A stretch of 39,261 nucleotides of DNA from an uncultured Clostridia bacterium. GTDB lineage: Bacteria > Bacillota > Clostridia > Christensenellales > CAG-138. Location: contig CAMPAN010000008.1 in NCBI GenBank assembly GCA_946631895.1, positions 1 through 39,261 on the forward strand. The letters are read 5' to 3'. A program made the position numbers and the translations under genes. The first letter of the stretch is position 1. Every line of letters starts with the position of its first letter. Shown here one piece after another: positions 26,622 to 35,521 of this stretch. The notes beneath the pieces are model-generated. The model saw nothing but the letters and a program-made list of their open reading frames with translations, had not been told where the DNA came from and searched no databases.

Positions 26622-27859
26622 ACGTTCGCCGCGCCGCACTGGAAACGCTCGTCCGGATTCTCGAAGACGAGGCATATACGAATCTTGCACTGAAAGAAGC
26701 GTCTTCGTCCGTTGATGCGAAAGGGATCCCTTTTCTGTATGCAATCGTCAATGAAACGATCAAGCAGGAATCGTATGTGGATTTCATTCTGTCGCGTTAC
26801 TGCAAACGGCAAAAGCGTTTCGTTCGTAATCTTTTGCGTATGGCGGCGACCGAACTGCTGTTCCTGAAAACACCGCCGCATGCGGTTGTCGACGAATCCG
26901 TGCGTCTCTGTCGATCCATCGGCAAAAGAGAAAGCTGCGGACTTGTCAATGCGGTTCTTCGAAAGATCGACTGCGAAAGAACCGCGCTCCCTCCCCTGCC
27001 CGCGGATCCGGTCGAACGTCTTTCGATCCGATACGGCGTTCCTGCTTTTCTGGTCAATGAATGGATCGCCGAATACGGAGAGTCGGAGACCGAAGCGCTG
27101 CTTGATCATAAGCCGATCGGAACCGTAGTTCGCGCGCAGTACCCGTACACGACACAGGCACTTATGGAAGCGCTGCCGGTATCTGCGGTACCGTGCAAAC
27201 TTGATCCGAACGGATTGATGCTGACAGAAGGATTCGATATAGCGCATCATCCTCTGTTTCGAGAAGGCAGATTTGCCGTACAGGGCGAAGGCGCCATGCT
27301 CATTTGCCGCTCGTTGGGCGATGTGCATCGCAAAAAGATTCTGGATGCCTGTGCGGCTCCCGGCGGCAAGTCCGCATATCTTGCATCTCTTTCGAAGAAT
27401 ACTGCAGAGATAGAGGCTTGGGAACTGCATCCGCATCGTGTCGAGCTGATGAAAGCATCATTCGCTCGTCTCGGAATTTCCGTTGAAACCGAATGCCGCG
27501 ATGCGTCGGTGTACGACCCGGAGTATAAAGACAGATTCGACGCCGTTCTTTTGGATGTTCCGTGCAGCGGGTTCGGACTTCTTTCCGAAAAGCCCGATGT
27601 ACGCCTGCATAAGGATGAAGCAGCCGTAAACGCGCTAACGGTTATCCAGTCGGCGATCCTCGAAACGTGTTCGCACTATGTACGCACGAACGGATTGCTG
27701 GTCTACGCGACGTGTACGATCGTCAAGCGCGAAAACGGCGAATGCGTCAGAGCTTTTTTGAGGACACATCCCGCGTTTGCGCTGGAGGAAGAGCGCCAGC
27801 TTCTCCCCTCCCGCGACGGAACGGACGGATTTTACTACGCAAGAATGAGAAGGAGCTGA
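26615..27859 (+). CDS. rsmB: 16S rRNA (cytosine-967-C5)-methyltransferase RsmB
   Basis: A 414-residue SAM-dependent methyltransferase. The N-terminal NusB-like RNA-binding domain (about 1-135) includes AIVNETIKQESYVDFILSRY. The catalytic domain has the SAM loop LDACAAPGGKSAYLA, the motif IV LLDVPCSGFGLL with the release cysteine, and motif VI with the nucleophile in VYATCTIVKRENGE. Start 26615 gives the family-like MLNVRRAALETLVRIL. No clear Shine-Dalgarno sequence is present and the ATG overlaps the fmt stop, so translation is probably coupled. The modification site is by family homology. Confidence 0.95.
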   Translation: MLNVRRAALETLVRILEDEAYTNLALKEASSSVDAKGIPFLYAIVNETIKQESYVDFILSRYCKRQKRFVRNLLRMAATELLFLKTPPHAVVDESVRLCRSIGKRESCGLVNAVLRKIDCERTALPPLPADPVERLSIRYGVPAFLVNEWIAEYGESETEALLDHKPIGTVVRAQYPYTTQALMEALPVSAVPCKLDPNGLMLTEGFDIAHHPLFREGRFAVQGEGAMLICRSLGDVHRKKILDACAAPGGKSAYLASLSKNTAEIEAWELHPHRVELMKASFARLGISVETECRDASVYDPEYKDRFDAVLLDVPCSGFGLLSEKPDVRLHKDEAAVNALTVIQSAILETCSHYVRTNGLLVYATCTIVKRENGECVRAFLRTHPAFALEEERQLLPSRDGTDGFYYARMRRS

Positions 27860-27863
27860 TCCG

Positions 27864-28907
27864 ATGTACTGGATGGACATGACCGATTCCGAAATTGCCG
27901 AGGCTGTCGGTTCTTTCGGCGTTCCGAAATTCCGGATCGGTCAGGTACAGGAATGGCTTCATAAGGGCGTTCGCCCGAAGGAAATGTCAAATCTTCCGAA
28001 GGCATTGCGCGAACAAATGGAAACGATTCCGTTCGGCGGTGCACGGATCTACGATAAGCGGGTTTCTCCGAAAGACGGAACGGTCAAGTATCTTTTTGAG
28101 CTGGAAGACGGAAATCTGGTTGAAGGCGTGCTGATGCGATATTCCTACGGCAATACGGTGTGTCTGTCCACGCAAGTCGGCTGCAATATGGGCTGCAGGT
28201 TCTGCGCAAGCACACTCGAGGGCTGTGTGCGTTCTCTTCGCCCCGGTGAAATGCTTTCATTTATTGCAGAGATCGAGCGTGATGAACCGCCGCGGGAGGG
28301 CAAGCCGCGAACCGTAACGAATATCGTATTGATGGGAAGCGGCGAGCCGCTGGACAATTACGACAACGTAGTGACGTTTCTGCGACGCGTGACAAGCGAA
28401 CAGGGACCGAATATCAGCGCACGCAACATTTCCCTTTCGACCTGCGGCATCGTTCCGAAAATCTATCGGCTGATCGAGGATGCGCCGCACGTAACGCTGT
28501 CAATTTCACTGCATGCGCACAGCAACGAAGTCCGCAGCGAACTGATGCCTGTCAACAAGGTCTATCCGATCGAGCAGGTTCTGGAGGCGGCGAAAGCCTA
28601 TGCCGAAAAGACCGGTCGTCGTGTGGTTTTTGAATACGCTCTGATCGGCGGAAAGAACGATTCGGAATCCGATGCAAAAGCGCTTGCGGAAAGGCTTCGC
28701 GGAATGCTCTGCCATGTCAATCTGATTCCGCTCAATCCGGTGAAAGAACGCGGATTGGACGGCGTCACAAGATCGTATGCGCACCGGTATAAAGAATGGC
28801 TCGAAGCAATGCATATTTCCGCAACGGTTCGACGTGAAATGGGCGCAGATATCGAAGGCGCATGCGGTCAATTAAGAAGGAGGGTTCTCAATGAAATTCG
28901 CGGGTAG
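27864..28907 (+). CDS. rlmN: Dual-specificity RNA methyltransferase RlmN
   Basis: A 347-residue radical SAM enzyme that makes 2-methyladenosine at 23S rRNA A2503 and in some tRNAs at A37. The iron-sulfur cluster motif is CNMGCRFCAST (CxxxCxxC), the glycine motif is LMGSGEPLDNYDN, and the second catalytic cysteine is in IEGACGQLRRR near the C-terminus. The N-terminal FRIGQVQEWLHKGV and ELEDGNLVEGVLM are typical. AGGAG precedes the ATG by 8 bases. The 3' end overlaps the phosphatase gene by 17 bases. Confidence 0.97.
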   Translation: MYWMDMTDSEIAEAVGSFGVPKFRIGQVQEWLHKGVRPKEMSNLPKALREQMETIPFGGARIYDKRVSPKDGTVKYLFELEDGNLVEGVLMRYSYGNTVCLSTQVGCNMGCRFCASTLEGCVRSLRPGEMLSFIAEIERDEPPREGKPRTVTNIVLMGSGEPLDNYDNVVTFLRRVTSEQGPNISARNISLSTCGIVPKIYRLIEDAPHVTLSISLHAHSNEVRSELMPVNKVYPIEQVLEAAKAYAEKTGRRVVFEYALIGGKNDSESDAKALAERLRGMLCHVNLIPLNPVKERGLDGVTRSYAHRYKEWLEAMHISATVRREMGADIEGACGQLRRRVLNEIRG

Positions 28908-29613
28908 AACGGAAACCGGTCTTCGTTCGCAGAACGAGGACAATTATATGCTTATGCATACCGAAGCCCTGTATGTCGTCGCGGTATCGGACGGCATGGG
29001 CGGTCATTTGGCCGGTGAGATTGCAAGCAGCCTGTCGATCGAAACGCTCAGAAAGACGCTGCAACAGCAGCACCCAAGCCGTGAAGCAGCACTCTCCTCC
29101 GCGTTTGCCGAAGCAAATCGCGCTGTACGGCAAAAAGCATCTTCTTCGGAAGAAATGTACGGCATGGGCTGCACATTAGTCGCTGCGGTTATGGATGAAC
29201 GGGAATTCACGGCTGCCAATGTAGGTGATTCGCGTCTGTATCATTTTGACGGCGAAACGATTCGTCAGATCACGCACGATCACTCGTTTGTCGCCGAACT
29301 TGTCCGCCGCAACATCATTACGCCGGAGGAAGCAAAAACACATCCCCGGCGCAATCTGATCACGCGTGCGATCGGATCGGAGGACAGACTTTCGGCAGAT
29401 ATATTTACCTGCGAATGGAAGCCCGGAGATATTCTGCTCCTCTGTTCCGATGGACTCTGCGGCGTGATGAACGGCGAAGAAATGGCTTCTTTTCTGCAGA
29501 ACTGCGACGACCTTGACATGGCTTGCGTCAAGCTGATCGATCGCGCACTTGCGTTGGGAAGTCGGGACAACATCACGGTAGTCCTGGCAATGAATGACGG
29601 AGGTATTGCATGA
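28891..29613 (+). CDS. prpC: PP2C-type protein phosphatase PrpC/Stp
   Basis: A 240-residue cytoplasmic metal-dependent Ser/Thr phosphatase, antagonist of the PASTA kinase encoded next. Metal-binding and catalytic motifs are all present: GLRSQNEDNY, VVAVSDGMGGHLAGE, ANVGDSRLYHFD, LITRAIGSE, LLLCSDGLCGVM and GSRDNITVVL. A GGAGG site within the rlmN 3' end serves the ATG at 28891. The stop overlaps the kinase start (ATGA), the usual pairing of phosphatase and kinase in Firmicutes. Confidence 0.96.
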   Translation: MKFAGRTETGLRSQNEDNYMLMHTEALYVVAVSDGMGGHLAGEIASSLSIETLRKTLQQQHPSREAALSSAFAEANRAVRQKASSSEEMYGMGCTLVAAVMDEREFTAANVGDSRLYHFDGETIRQITHDHSFVAELVRRNIITPEEAKTHPRRNLITRAIGSEDRLSADIFTCEWKPGDILLLCSDGLCGVMNGEEMASFLQNCDDLDMACVKLIDRALALGSRDNITVVLAMNDGGIA

Positions 29614-31439
29614 TCGGCACAATCCTCGATCATAAATACCGTATCACGGAACTCATCGGAAGCGGCGGTATGGCGCATGTATATAAGGCGATCAACATGG
29701 GCAATCGCCGTATCGTTGCCGTAAAAATGCTCAAAGAAGAGTTCAAGGACGATGCGGAATTCCTTCGTCGCTTTACGAGGGAAGCAAATGCGGTTCTTGC
29801 CCTGTCGCACGAGAACATCGTGCGCGCATACGGCGCAGGAACGCATAACGGGCTCCCCTATCTTGTTATGGAGTATATCGAAGGACATACCCTGAAAGAC
29901 CTGATCGAAAAGAACGGCGCTTTGCCGGTTCGCACGGCAATCGGCATCACCTGTCAGATCCTGGATGCATTGTCAGCCGCACATTCGCACGGAATCATTC
30001 ATCGTGATGTGAAGCCGCAGAACGTCATCGTTACCGACAAAGGACGTGTAAAACTAGCGGACTTCGGTATCGCGCGCGAAGCCAAAGCATCGACGGTTAC
30101 GTTTTCCGGTCAGAAAGTACTCGGTTCCGTCCATTACATCTCGCCGGAGCAGGCGAAAGGAAACATCGCAACCGAACAGAGCGATCTCTATTCCGTCGGC
30201 GTATGCCTCTATGAAATGCTGACCGGCACCGTTCCGTTTGAAGCGGATTCCACGGTAAGCGTTGCACTGATGCATCTGCAGGAAAAACCGGTGCCTCCGA
30301 TCGAACTTGTACCGGAGCTCCCGAAATCGCTCAACGATATTGTTTTGAAGGATCTTGAAAAGGATCCGGAAAACCGGTACCATACAGCGCGTGAAATGCG
30401 CTCGGACCTGGTGCGTTCTCTTTCGGATCCGAACGGCACGTTTGTGAACGATCCGGTTGACAAATCGCAAAAGGATAAGCATCGTCCTTCGACGTATATT
30501 CTTATCGCCATGTGCGTCTTTTTGCCCATCATGTTGATAGGCATCTTTGTGCTGATCTATGCAACATCCTGCAAATCCGGGCAGTCGATCGATCCGGAAG
30601 CCGAAACGACGGAACATCTGCCGGAAATCGAAGCGAGCACCGCAGCGGACGATACGCCTGCACCGACGGAAGACGCCACTGCCAAAGGAACGGTGCCGGA
30701 TCTGATCGGGTACACGCTTGACGACGCGCTGCACTGTCTGTATATCGACTGCGGATTCAGCAATCTGATCGTTGAGTTTACAGATCAGGCGCAGGTCGAT
30801 ACGCCGAACAACACCGTTGTATCGATCTATGTGTCTGACGGCGAACAGGTTACGCTGTTTGAACAGGCTGTTGAAACAACGGAACCGATAGCAATGGATA
30901 TTCCGACGCCCGTTCCTTCGGAAGAAACGCCAGCGCTTGTTCCGGAACCTACGTCCACACTCGCTCCGACCGACGATACGGAAACGATCGTTGCAGAAGT
31001 CACGGCAGTTCCGGAAGAGGAAACTGTTTCGGTTGCAACGCCCGCTCCGACGGTGTATTCCGTTGAAGATTCCGATATAACAACGCCTCAGGAATCTCCG
31101 ATCGCATCTCAAAACGCGGACGCCCTGTTTACGATCAATACACCGGTCCGGCTGAGAATCTATCGCAAATCGCTCGGTTCCTATAAAGCAGCCGTATCGT
31201 TTGCGCTGTCCCTCGAAGACGATCTCCCCGAGAACCTTGTAGAGATCGGATATGAAACCGCAAACTTTGAGGACATACCGTACCGTGTGATTCTGCATTC
31301 GCAGAAGTATCAGAAACAGGCGACTTCCATCACCGAGACAGCAACGGTGCACGGATACGAACAGGTCACAAGACTTCTGTATCTGTATGTCAACAATATG
31401 GTTCGTTCCGCACCGCAATCCATTACATTTGTCAAATGA
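29610..31439 (+). CDS. prkC: PASTA-type Ser/Thr protein kinase PrkC, single PASTA repeat
   Basis: A 609-residue transmembrane eukaryotic-like kinase that senses peptidoglycan fragments or lipid II and controls growth, wall synthesis and spore germination. The kinase domain (8-270) has LIGSGGMAHVYKA, K39 in VAVKML, the catalytic HRDVKPQN (131-138), DFG (151-153) and the activation-loop end GSVHYISPEQA. One helix lies at about 295-318. Outside is a single PASTA-like unit (about 360-415, GTVPDLIGYTLDDALHCL), a Thr/Pro/Glu-rich linker (416-500) and an unrecognised domain (502-609). Most homologues carry three or more PASTA repeats. GGAGG is 6 bases before the ATG; rsgA overlaps its stop. Confidence 0.95.
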   Translation: MIGTILDHKYRITELIGSGGMAHVYKAINMGNRRIVAVKMLKEEFKDDAEFLRRFTREANAVLALSHENIVRAYGAGTHNGLPYLVMEYIEGHTLKDLIEKNGALPVRTAIGITCQILDALSAAHSHGIIHRDVKPQNVIVTDKGRVKLADFGIAREAKASTVTFSGQKVLGSVHYISPEQAKGNIATEQSDLYSVGVCLYEMLTGTVPFEADSTVSVALMHLQEKPVPPIELVPELPKSLNDIVLKDLEKDPENRYHTAREMRSDLVRSLSDPNGTFVNDPVDKSQKDKHRPSTYILIAMCVFLPIMLIGIFVLIYATSCKSGQSIDPEAETTEHLPEIEASTAADDTPAPTEDATAKGTVPDLIGYTLDDALHCLYIDCGFSNLIVEFTDQAQVDTPNNTVVSIYVSDGEQVTLFEQAVETTEPIAMDIPTPVPSEETPALVPEPTSTLAPTDDTETIVAEVTAVPEEETVSVATPAPTVYSVEDSDITTPQESPIASQNADALFTINTPVRLRIYRKSLGSYKAAVSFALSLEDDLPENLVEIGYETANFEDIPYRVILHSQKYQKQATSITETATVHGYEQVTRLLYLYVNNMVRSAPQSITFVK

Positions 31440-32311
31440 AAGAACAGGGATTGTTGATGAAAGGCGTCGGCAGCTTCTACGAAGTGCTGACGGAAAGCGG
31501 CAGACTTGCAACCTGCAAAGCGCGCGGATCGTTTCGCCGTGAAGGCATGGTTCCTACGGTCGGTGACCGTGTCGTGATCGACATCAAAGAGCAGGGCTAT
31601 GCACAGCTGGATGAAATTCTTCCGCGGAAGAATCTGCTTGTAAGACCTCCGGTTGCGAACGTCGATCAGCTTCTGATCGTCATTTCGGCATCCGTTCCAG
31701 AACCGGATTGGCTGCTGTTGGATCGGTTGATTATCGCGGCAAAACGGATCGGAATCGAACCCGTTCCCGTATTGAATAAAATCGATACGTCAAACGACGA
31801 AATACAAAAGGTCTTTACGGAAGACTATCACGCGTTCCGGATTCTCACGGTCAGCGCGAAAACCGGAGAGGGTCTTGCCGGATTGAAACAATGTCTCAGC
31901 GGCAAAATCACTTGCTTTGCCGGACAATCTGCCGTCGGAAAATCTTCCTTGCTCAATGCGCTGATCCCGGAACTGCATCTGGAAACCGGAGAGCTCTCGA
32001 GAAAGACCGAACGCGGCAGACATACGACACGGCACGCAGAACTCTGGCCGTTTGAAAACGGTATGGTGCTGGACACGCCGGGTTTTTCCATGTTTGAAAC
32101 GGACTGTCTCGAGCAGGATGCGCTCAATGCGTGTTATCCGGAATTTCAAAACGCCGGACCGTGCCGCTTCCCCGGATGCATGCACATAACAGAACCGGAT
32201 TGCGGTGTAAAGCCGCTGCTCGAAACCGGCGGTATTACAAAAGCCCGATATGAACGATACTGTCAAATTGCACTGGAATACAAAACAAGGAGGAAACATC
32301 GGTATGATTAA
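31436..32311 (+). CDS. rsgA: Ribosome small subunit-dependent GTPase A
   Basis: A 291-residue circularly permuted GTPase that checks late maturation of the 30S subunit. An N-terminal OB fold (1-70) is followed by G4 LNKID and G5 SAKTG ahead of G1 GQSAVGKSSLLN and G3 DTPGF, which shows the permutation. The C-terminal zinc site uses cysteines and a histidine in CYPEFQNAGPCRFPGCMH and TEPDC. The start overlaps the prkC stop as ATGA and has no ribosome site of its own, implying coupled translation. An ATG at 31457 is an alternative but would shorten the conserved N-terminus. Confidence 0.96.
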   Translation: MKEQGLLMKGVGSFYEVLTESGRLATCKARGSFRREGMVPTVGDRVVIDIKEQGYAQLDEILPRKNLLVRPPVANVDQLLIVISASVPEPDWLLLDRLIIAAKRIGIEPVPVLNKIDTSNDEIQKVFTEDYHAFRILTVSAKTGEGLAGLKQCLSGKITCFAGQSAVGKSSLLNALIPELHLETGELSRKTERGRHTTRHAELWPFENGMVLDTPGFSMFETDCLEQDALNACYPEFQNAGPCRFPGCMHITEPDCGVKPLLETGGITKARYERYCQIALEYKTRRKHRYD

Positions 32312-32951
32312 GGTCGCTCCGTCAATCCTGTCCGCCAACTTCGCTGCCATGGGCGAAGCCGTACAAAAGTTGAAAAGCCAGGGCGCGGATTGGGTACACT
32401 TCGACGTCATGGACGGGAATTTCGTTCCTAACATCACTTTCGGACCGGATATGTGCAAAGCCATTCGTCCGTTGACCGACCTTCCGATCGACGTACATCT
32501 GATGGTAGAACATCCGAGTGACTGGATCGTCCCCTTTCAGAAGGCGGGCGCCGATATTCTGACCATTCACGTGGAATCTTCCGAGCGTCATCTGCACCGC
32601 GCTTTGCAGGCGATCCATGCAGCAGGCATGAAAGCGGGCGTTGTATTGAATCCCGCTACATCAATCCATGCATGTACGCATGTGCTCCCGGAATGCGATC
32701 TTGTTCTGCTGATGAGCGTTAATCCGGGTTTCGGCGGACAATCATTTATCCCGGAAACACTCCGTAAAATACGGGAACTGCGTTCCGAAATCAACTCGCG
32801 CGGTTTATCGACGCTGATCGAAATCGACGGCGGCGTGAATCCGGAAACCGCTGCGCTGTGCCGCGATGCAGGCGCGGATATTCTGGTTGCAGGAAGCGCG
32901 GTCTTTAAAGCGCTTGATCCTGCCGAAGCGATCAAAGCGATTCGCGGATAA
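32304..32951 (+). CDS. rpe: Ribulose-phosphate 3-epimerase
   Basis: A 215-residue TIM-barrel enzyme of the pentose phosphate pathway, interconverting ribulose 5-phosphate and xylulose 5-phosphate. Motifs are APSILSANFAAMG, VHFDVMDGNFVPNITFG, DVHLMVEHP, MSVNPGFGGQSFIP and IEIDGGVNPETA, covering the metal and phosphate sites. Start 32304 is preferred because AAGGAGG lies upstream and the family begins MIKVAPSIL. It overlaps rsgA by 8 bases. It ends the operon, followed by a terminator. Confidence 0.98.
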   Translation: MIKVAPSILSANFAAMGEAVQKLKSQGADWVHFDVMDGNFVPNITFGPDMCKAIRPLTDLPIDVHLMVEHPSDWIVPFQKAGADILTIHVESSERHLHRALQAIHAAGMKAGVVLNPATSIHACTHVLPECDLVLLMSVNPGFGGQSFIPETLRKIRELRSEINSRGLSTLIEIDGGVNPETAALCRDAGADILVAGSAVFKALDPAEAIKAIRG

Positions 32952-32959
32952 CGATACTT

Positions 32960-32989
32960 GCGGCGCTCCTTCCCGGGGCGTCGCTTTTT
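32960..32989 (+). terminator. Intrinsic terminator after rpe
   Basis: A 10-bp stem, GCGGCGCTCC (32960-32969) against GGGGCGTCGC (32975-32984) with two G-T pairs, a 5-base loop and TTTTT at 32985-32989. It closes the def-rpe operon. Confidence 0.85.
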
Positions 32990-33018
32990 ATGACTGCAGA
33001 TTCACATGCATCCTTTTC

Positions 33019-33059
33019 TTTACTTTCGTTTGGAAAAGTGTTATTCTTAACAAAGAATA
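33019..33059 (+). promoter_or_regulatory. Candidate promoter of the selenium-cofactor operon with overlapping inverted repeat
   Basis: -35 TTTACT (33019-33024), a 17-base spacer and -10 TATTCT (33042-33047). The -10 box is the left arm of TATTCTT-AACA-AAGAATA (33042-33059), a perfect 7-bp inverted repeat that could be an operator or a 5' hairpin. The promoter match is moderate. Confidence 0.45.
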
Positions 33060-33073
33060 GCGAGGATGGCGAC

Positions 33074-33745
33074 ATGCAGGGTATTGCTGATTTTTTTAAA
33101 ATCAAAAAAGGAATCACTGCGCTGATCGGCGGCGGCGGCAAAACGTCGACGATGTATGCGCTTGCGGAAGAATTACGCGGGAAAGGTTCCGTTATCGTCT
33201 GCACATCGACGCGAATTCTTCGCCCGTCGCAATTCCCGTTTCTCCCCCGTCTCTCTGCTGTACTTGAAACAGGTCAGGCGGTATCAACAGGAACGATCGA
33301 CGGACAGAAGCTGTCGATGCCCGATCAGCCATTTTCTGAACTGATGCAGTATGCGGACTATGTCCTTGTGGAAGCGGACGGTTCGCGGCAGCTTCCTTTG
33401 AAAGCACACGCATCACACGAGCCGGTGATTCCGGACGAGGCGAATACCGTCCTTGTTGTGATCGGTATCGACGGACTCGGCAAGCCGATCAAAGATGTTG
33501 CGCATCGTCCCGGGTTGTATGCCGAGCTTTGTCATGCGTCGGTTGACGATCCCGTAACCGAAGAAATGATATATACCGTATTGTCCGGCTATCCGCGCTG
33601 CGACGGAATTGTTATCAACAAAGCGGATAATCCTGAGCTGATTTCAAAATCGGAATCGCTTGCAAAGCGGTTTTCCGTACCGGTTGCAATTACCGCGTGG
33701 CAAACGGAACATCCCATCAAAGCATTTCGGAGGATAACCATATGA
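33074..33745 (+). CDS. yqeC: Selenium cofactor biosynthesis protein YqeC
   Basis: A 223-residue P-loop protein of the YqeC family, found with SelD in genomes that use selenium-dependent molybdenum hydroxylases. The nucleotide loop is LIGGGGKTSTMYAL near residue 20. Later motifs are VLVEADGSRQLPLKAH and IDGLGKPIKDVAHRP, both family markers, and GIVINKAD resembles a GTPase base-recognition box. Start 33074 has GAGG 8 bases upstream; the longer frame to 32990 begins in the terminator. It overlaps yqeB by 4 bases. The precise reaction is not established. Confidence 0.9.
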   Translation: MQGIADFFKIKKGITALIGGGGKTSTMYALAEELRGKGSVIVCTSTRILRPSQFPFLPRLSAVLETGQAVSTGTIDGQKLSMPDQPFSELMQYADYVLVEADGSRQLPLKAHASHEPVIPDEANTVLVVIGIDGLGKPIKDVAHRPGLYAELCHASVDDPVTEEMIYTVLSGYPRCDGIVINKADNPELISKSESLAKRFSVPVAITAWQTEHPIKAFRRITI

Positions 33746-34536
33746 TCGTAATCAAGGGCGCAGGAGATCTTGCAAGCGGTGTCGCCGTACGGCTCGCGCA
33801 TTGCAGATTTTCGATCGTGATGACTGACCTTCCCCATCCGACTTCGATCCGTCGAACGGTTTGCTTCTCGGAGGCGATACTGCGAGGTGCGTTTACGGTT
33901 GAGGACGTCACCGCAGAATATGCAAAAACAATCGACGAGATCCAAGCGATCCATCAACGCGGTCATATCGCAGTACTCGCCGATTCGAAAGCGGATTGTA
34001 TCAGATCACTGCATCCGGATGTCGTTGTCGATGCGATCCTTGCAAAACGCAATCTCGGCACTGCCGTTTCCGACGCTCCGGTTGTGATTGCTTTGGGACC
34101 CGGATTTACTGCTGGAATCGATTGTCATGCGGTCATCGAAACGATGCGGGGACACGATCTCGGGCGCGTGATTCTGAGCGGTGCAGCTGAACCGAACACC
34201 GGTATACCCGGCAGCATCAGCGGCTTCACGACCGAACGCGTGCTGAGAGCCCCGAAAGACGGGGTATTTACGGAGATCTGTTCTATCGGCGACGTCATTG
34301 AAAAGGGAAAAGCGGTTGCAGAAGTTGACGGAGAACCGGTTTTCGCTGCGATCTCCGGCGTCATTCGCGGGCTTCTGCCGACCGGTACCCCGGTATATGC
34401 AGGCATGAAAAGCGGCGATATTGATCCGAGACCTGTCATAGAGCATTGCTATACCGTTTCCGATAAAGCGCGAGCCATCGGCGGAGGCGTGCTGGAAGCA
34501 ATTCTGATGCTGCAAAGGAGGAACGCTGATGTATAA
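33742..34536 (+). CDS. yqeB: Selenium-dependent molybdenum hydroxylase accessory protein YqeB (EF2563 family)
   Basis: A 264-residue protein with an N-terminal Rossmann-like fold starting MIVIKGAGDLASGVAVRL, which is diagnostic of the family. The middle has VVIALGPGFTAGIDCHAVIETMRGH and the C-terminal part PNTGIPGSISGFTTERVLRAP, also characteristic; a short biotinyl-like beta segment follows (IGDVIEKGKAVAEVDG). GGAGG is 8 bases before the ATG, which overlaps the yqeC stop. It works with YqeC, XdhC and SelD to supply selenium to the molybdenum cofactor site, a role assigned by phylogenetic profiling rather than by a known reaction. Confidence 0.92.
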   Translation: MIVIKGAGDLASGVAVRLAHCRFSIVMTDLPHPTSIRRTVCFSEAILRGAFTVEDVTAEYAKTIDEIQAIHQRGHIAVLADSKADCIRSLHPDVVVDAILAKRNLGTAVSDAPVVIALGPGFTAGIDCHAVIETMRGHDLGRVILSGAAEPNTGIPGSISGFTTERVLRAPKDGVFTEICSIGDVIEKGKAVAEVDGEPVFAAISGVIRGLLPTGTPVYAGMKSGDIDPRPVIEHCYTVSDKARAIGGGVLEAILMLQRRNADV

Positions 34537-35521
34537 ACACATCGTTGACGCGATAAGAAGCGGTCGATCCCCCTATCTTTTTACAGGGATAGAAGGCGAT
34601 AAAGCCGGAAAGACGGCAGTGCTCGACGGCAGTACCGTTTACGGCGACACGTCGATCGTCAAACTGCCCCAAACAGGCGAATCGCTTCCCGTCGTAAAAG
34701 GCGGCATACTTGTCGAAAGAATCACAACGCCTCCGCATCTGATCCTTTGCGGCGCCGGACATGTTTCCGTGTTTACTGCAAGAATCGCAAAGATGGTCGG
34801 ATTCAAGGTGACCGTCATCGACGAGCGTTCCGATTTTGCGAATCGCGATCGCTTTCCGGACGCCGACGAGATTGTCAATCAGCCGTTTGATCGGGCGCTT
34901 CTGAATATACGGGAACCGAACGCTTATTATGTGATCGTTACGAGAGGACACAGGGATGACAATCTTTGCCTCCGTACGATTCTGAACAAACCGTATACCT
35001 ATTGCGGGATGATCGGCAGCCGTTCCAAAATCAAAGTCGTGTTTGATAACCTGATCGCGGACGGATATCGCAGAGAACAGCTCGAAACAGTTCACTCCCC
35101 CATCGGTCTTTCGATCGGCGCGAATACACCGGAAGAGATCGCTGTTTGTATTGTCGGTGAAATGATTCAGGTCAAAAACAGCGCAAACTGCGGCAGCGAA
35201 TGGGATACAGCTTTATGCGGCGCGATCAAACAGATCCGTGAGCCGTATGCCATGGTCACATTGATTGAAAAACACGGCAGCGCGCCTCGCTCTGCAGGAG
35301 CACGTATGATCGTCAAAAGCGACGGGACAATCATTTCCTCTGTCGGAGGCGGATACGGTGAATATGAGGCTTCTGTGCGCGCTGTGGACATGCTGCAAAA
35401 CGGTCCAGATGTAATGCGGTATACCTGTAAAATGAATAACCGGGAAGCTGCCAATGCGGGAATGGTCTGCGGCGGTACGATCGATATTCTGATTCAAATC
35501 GCGGAGGCATCGAATGCGTGA
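34529..35521 (+). CDS. XdhC/CoxI family protein with Rossmann-then-CoxI order
   Basis: A 330-residue maturation factor. XdhC proteins insert or sulfurate molybdenum cofactor in xanthine dehydrogenase-type enzymes. Here the NAD-type Rossmann part (XdhC_C) comes first, with PPHLILCGAGHVS (G75, G77, H78) and TVIDERSDFANRDRFPDAD, extending to about 215. The CoxI-type part follows at about 235-330, with VTLIEKHGSAPRSAGARMIV, SSVGGGYGEYEA and the cysteine motif GMVCGGTIDI. The usual order is the reverse. The first 60 residues may be a worn-down CoxI copy. GGAGG lies upstream; the ends overlap both neighbours by 8 bases. Confidence 0.88.
   Translation: MYKHIVDAIRSGRSPYLFTGIEGDKAGKTAVLDGSTVYGDTSIVKLPQTGESLPVVKGGILVERITTPPHLILCGAGHVSVFTARIAKMVGFKVTVIDERSDFANRDRFPDADEIVNQPFDRALLNIREPNAYYVIVTRGHRDDNLCLRTILNKPYTYCGMIGSRSKIKVVFDNLIADGYRREQLETVHSPIGLSIGANTPEEIAVCIVGEMIQVKNSANCGSEWDTALCGAIKQIREPYAMVTLIEKHGSAPRSAGARMIVKSDGTIISSVGGGYGEYEASVRAVDMLQNGPDVMRYTCKMNNREAANAGMVCGGTIDILIQIAEASNA

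Noticed and set aside
30054-31511. A 485-codon open frame on the minus strand
   Set aside because: It is antisense to prkC, extremely rich in Arg and Cys, and has no ribosome site or family features.
32990-33073. A longer YqeC N-terminus from the ATG at 32990
   Set aside because: It would begin at the end of the rpe terminator and ahead of the proposed promoter; the ATG at 33074 has GAGG at good spacing and fits the family.
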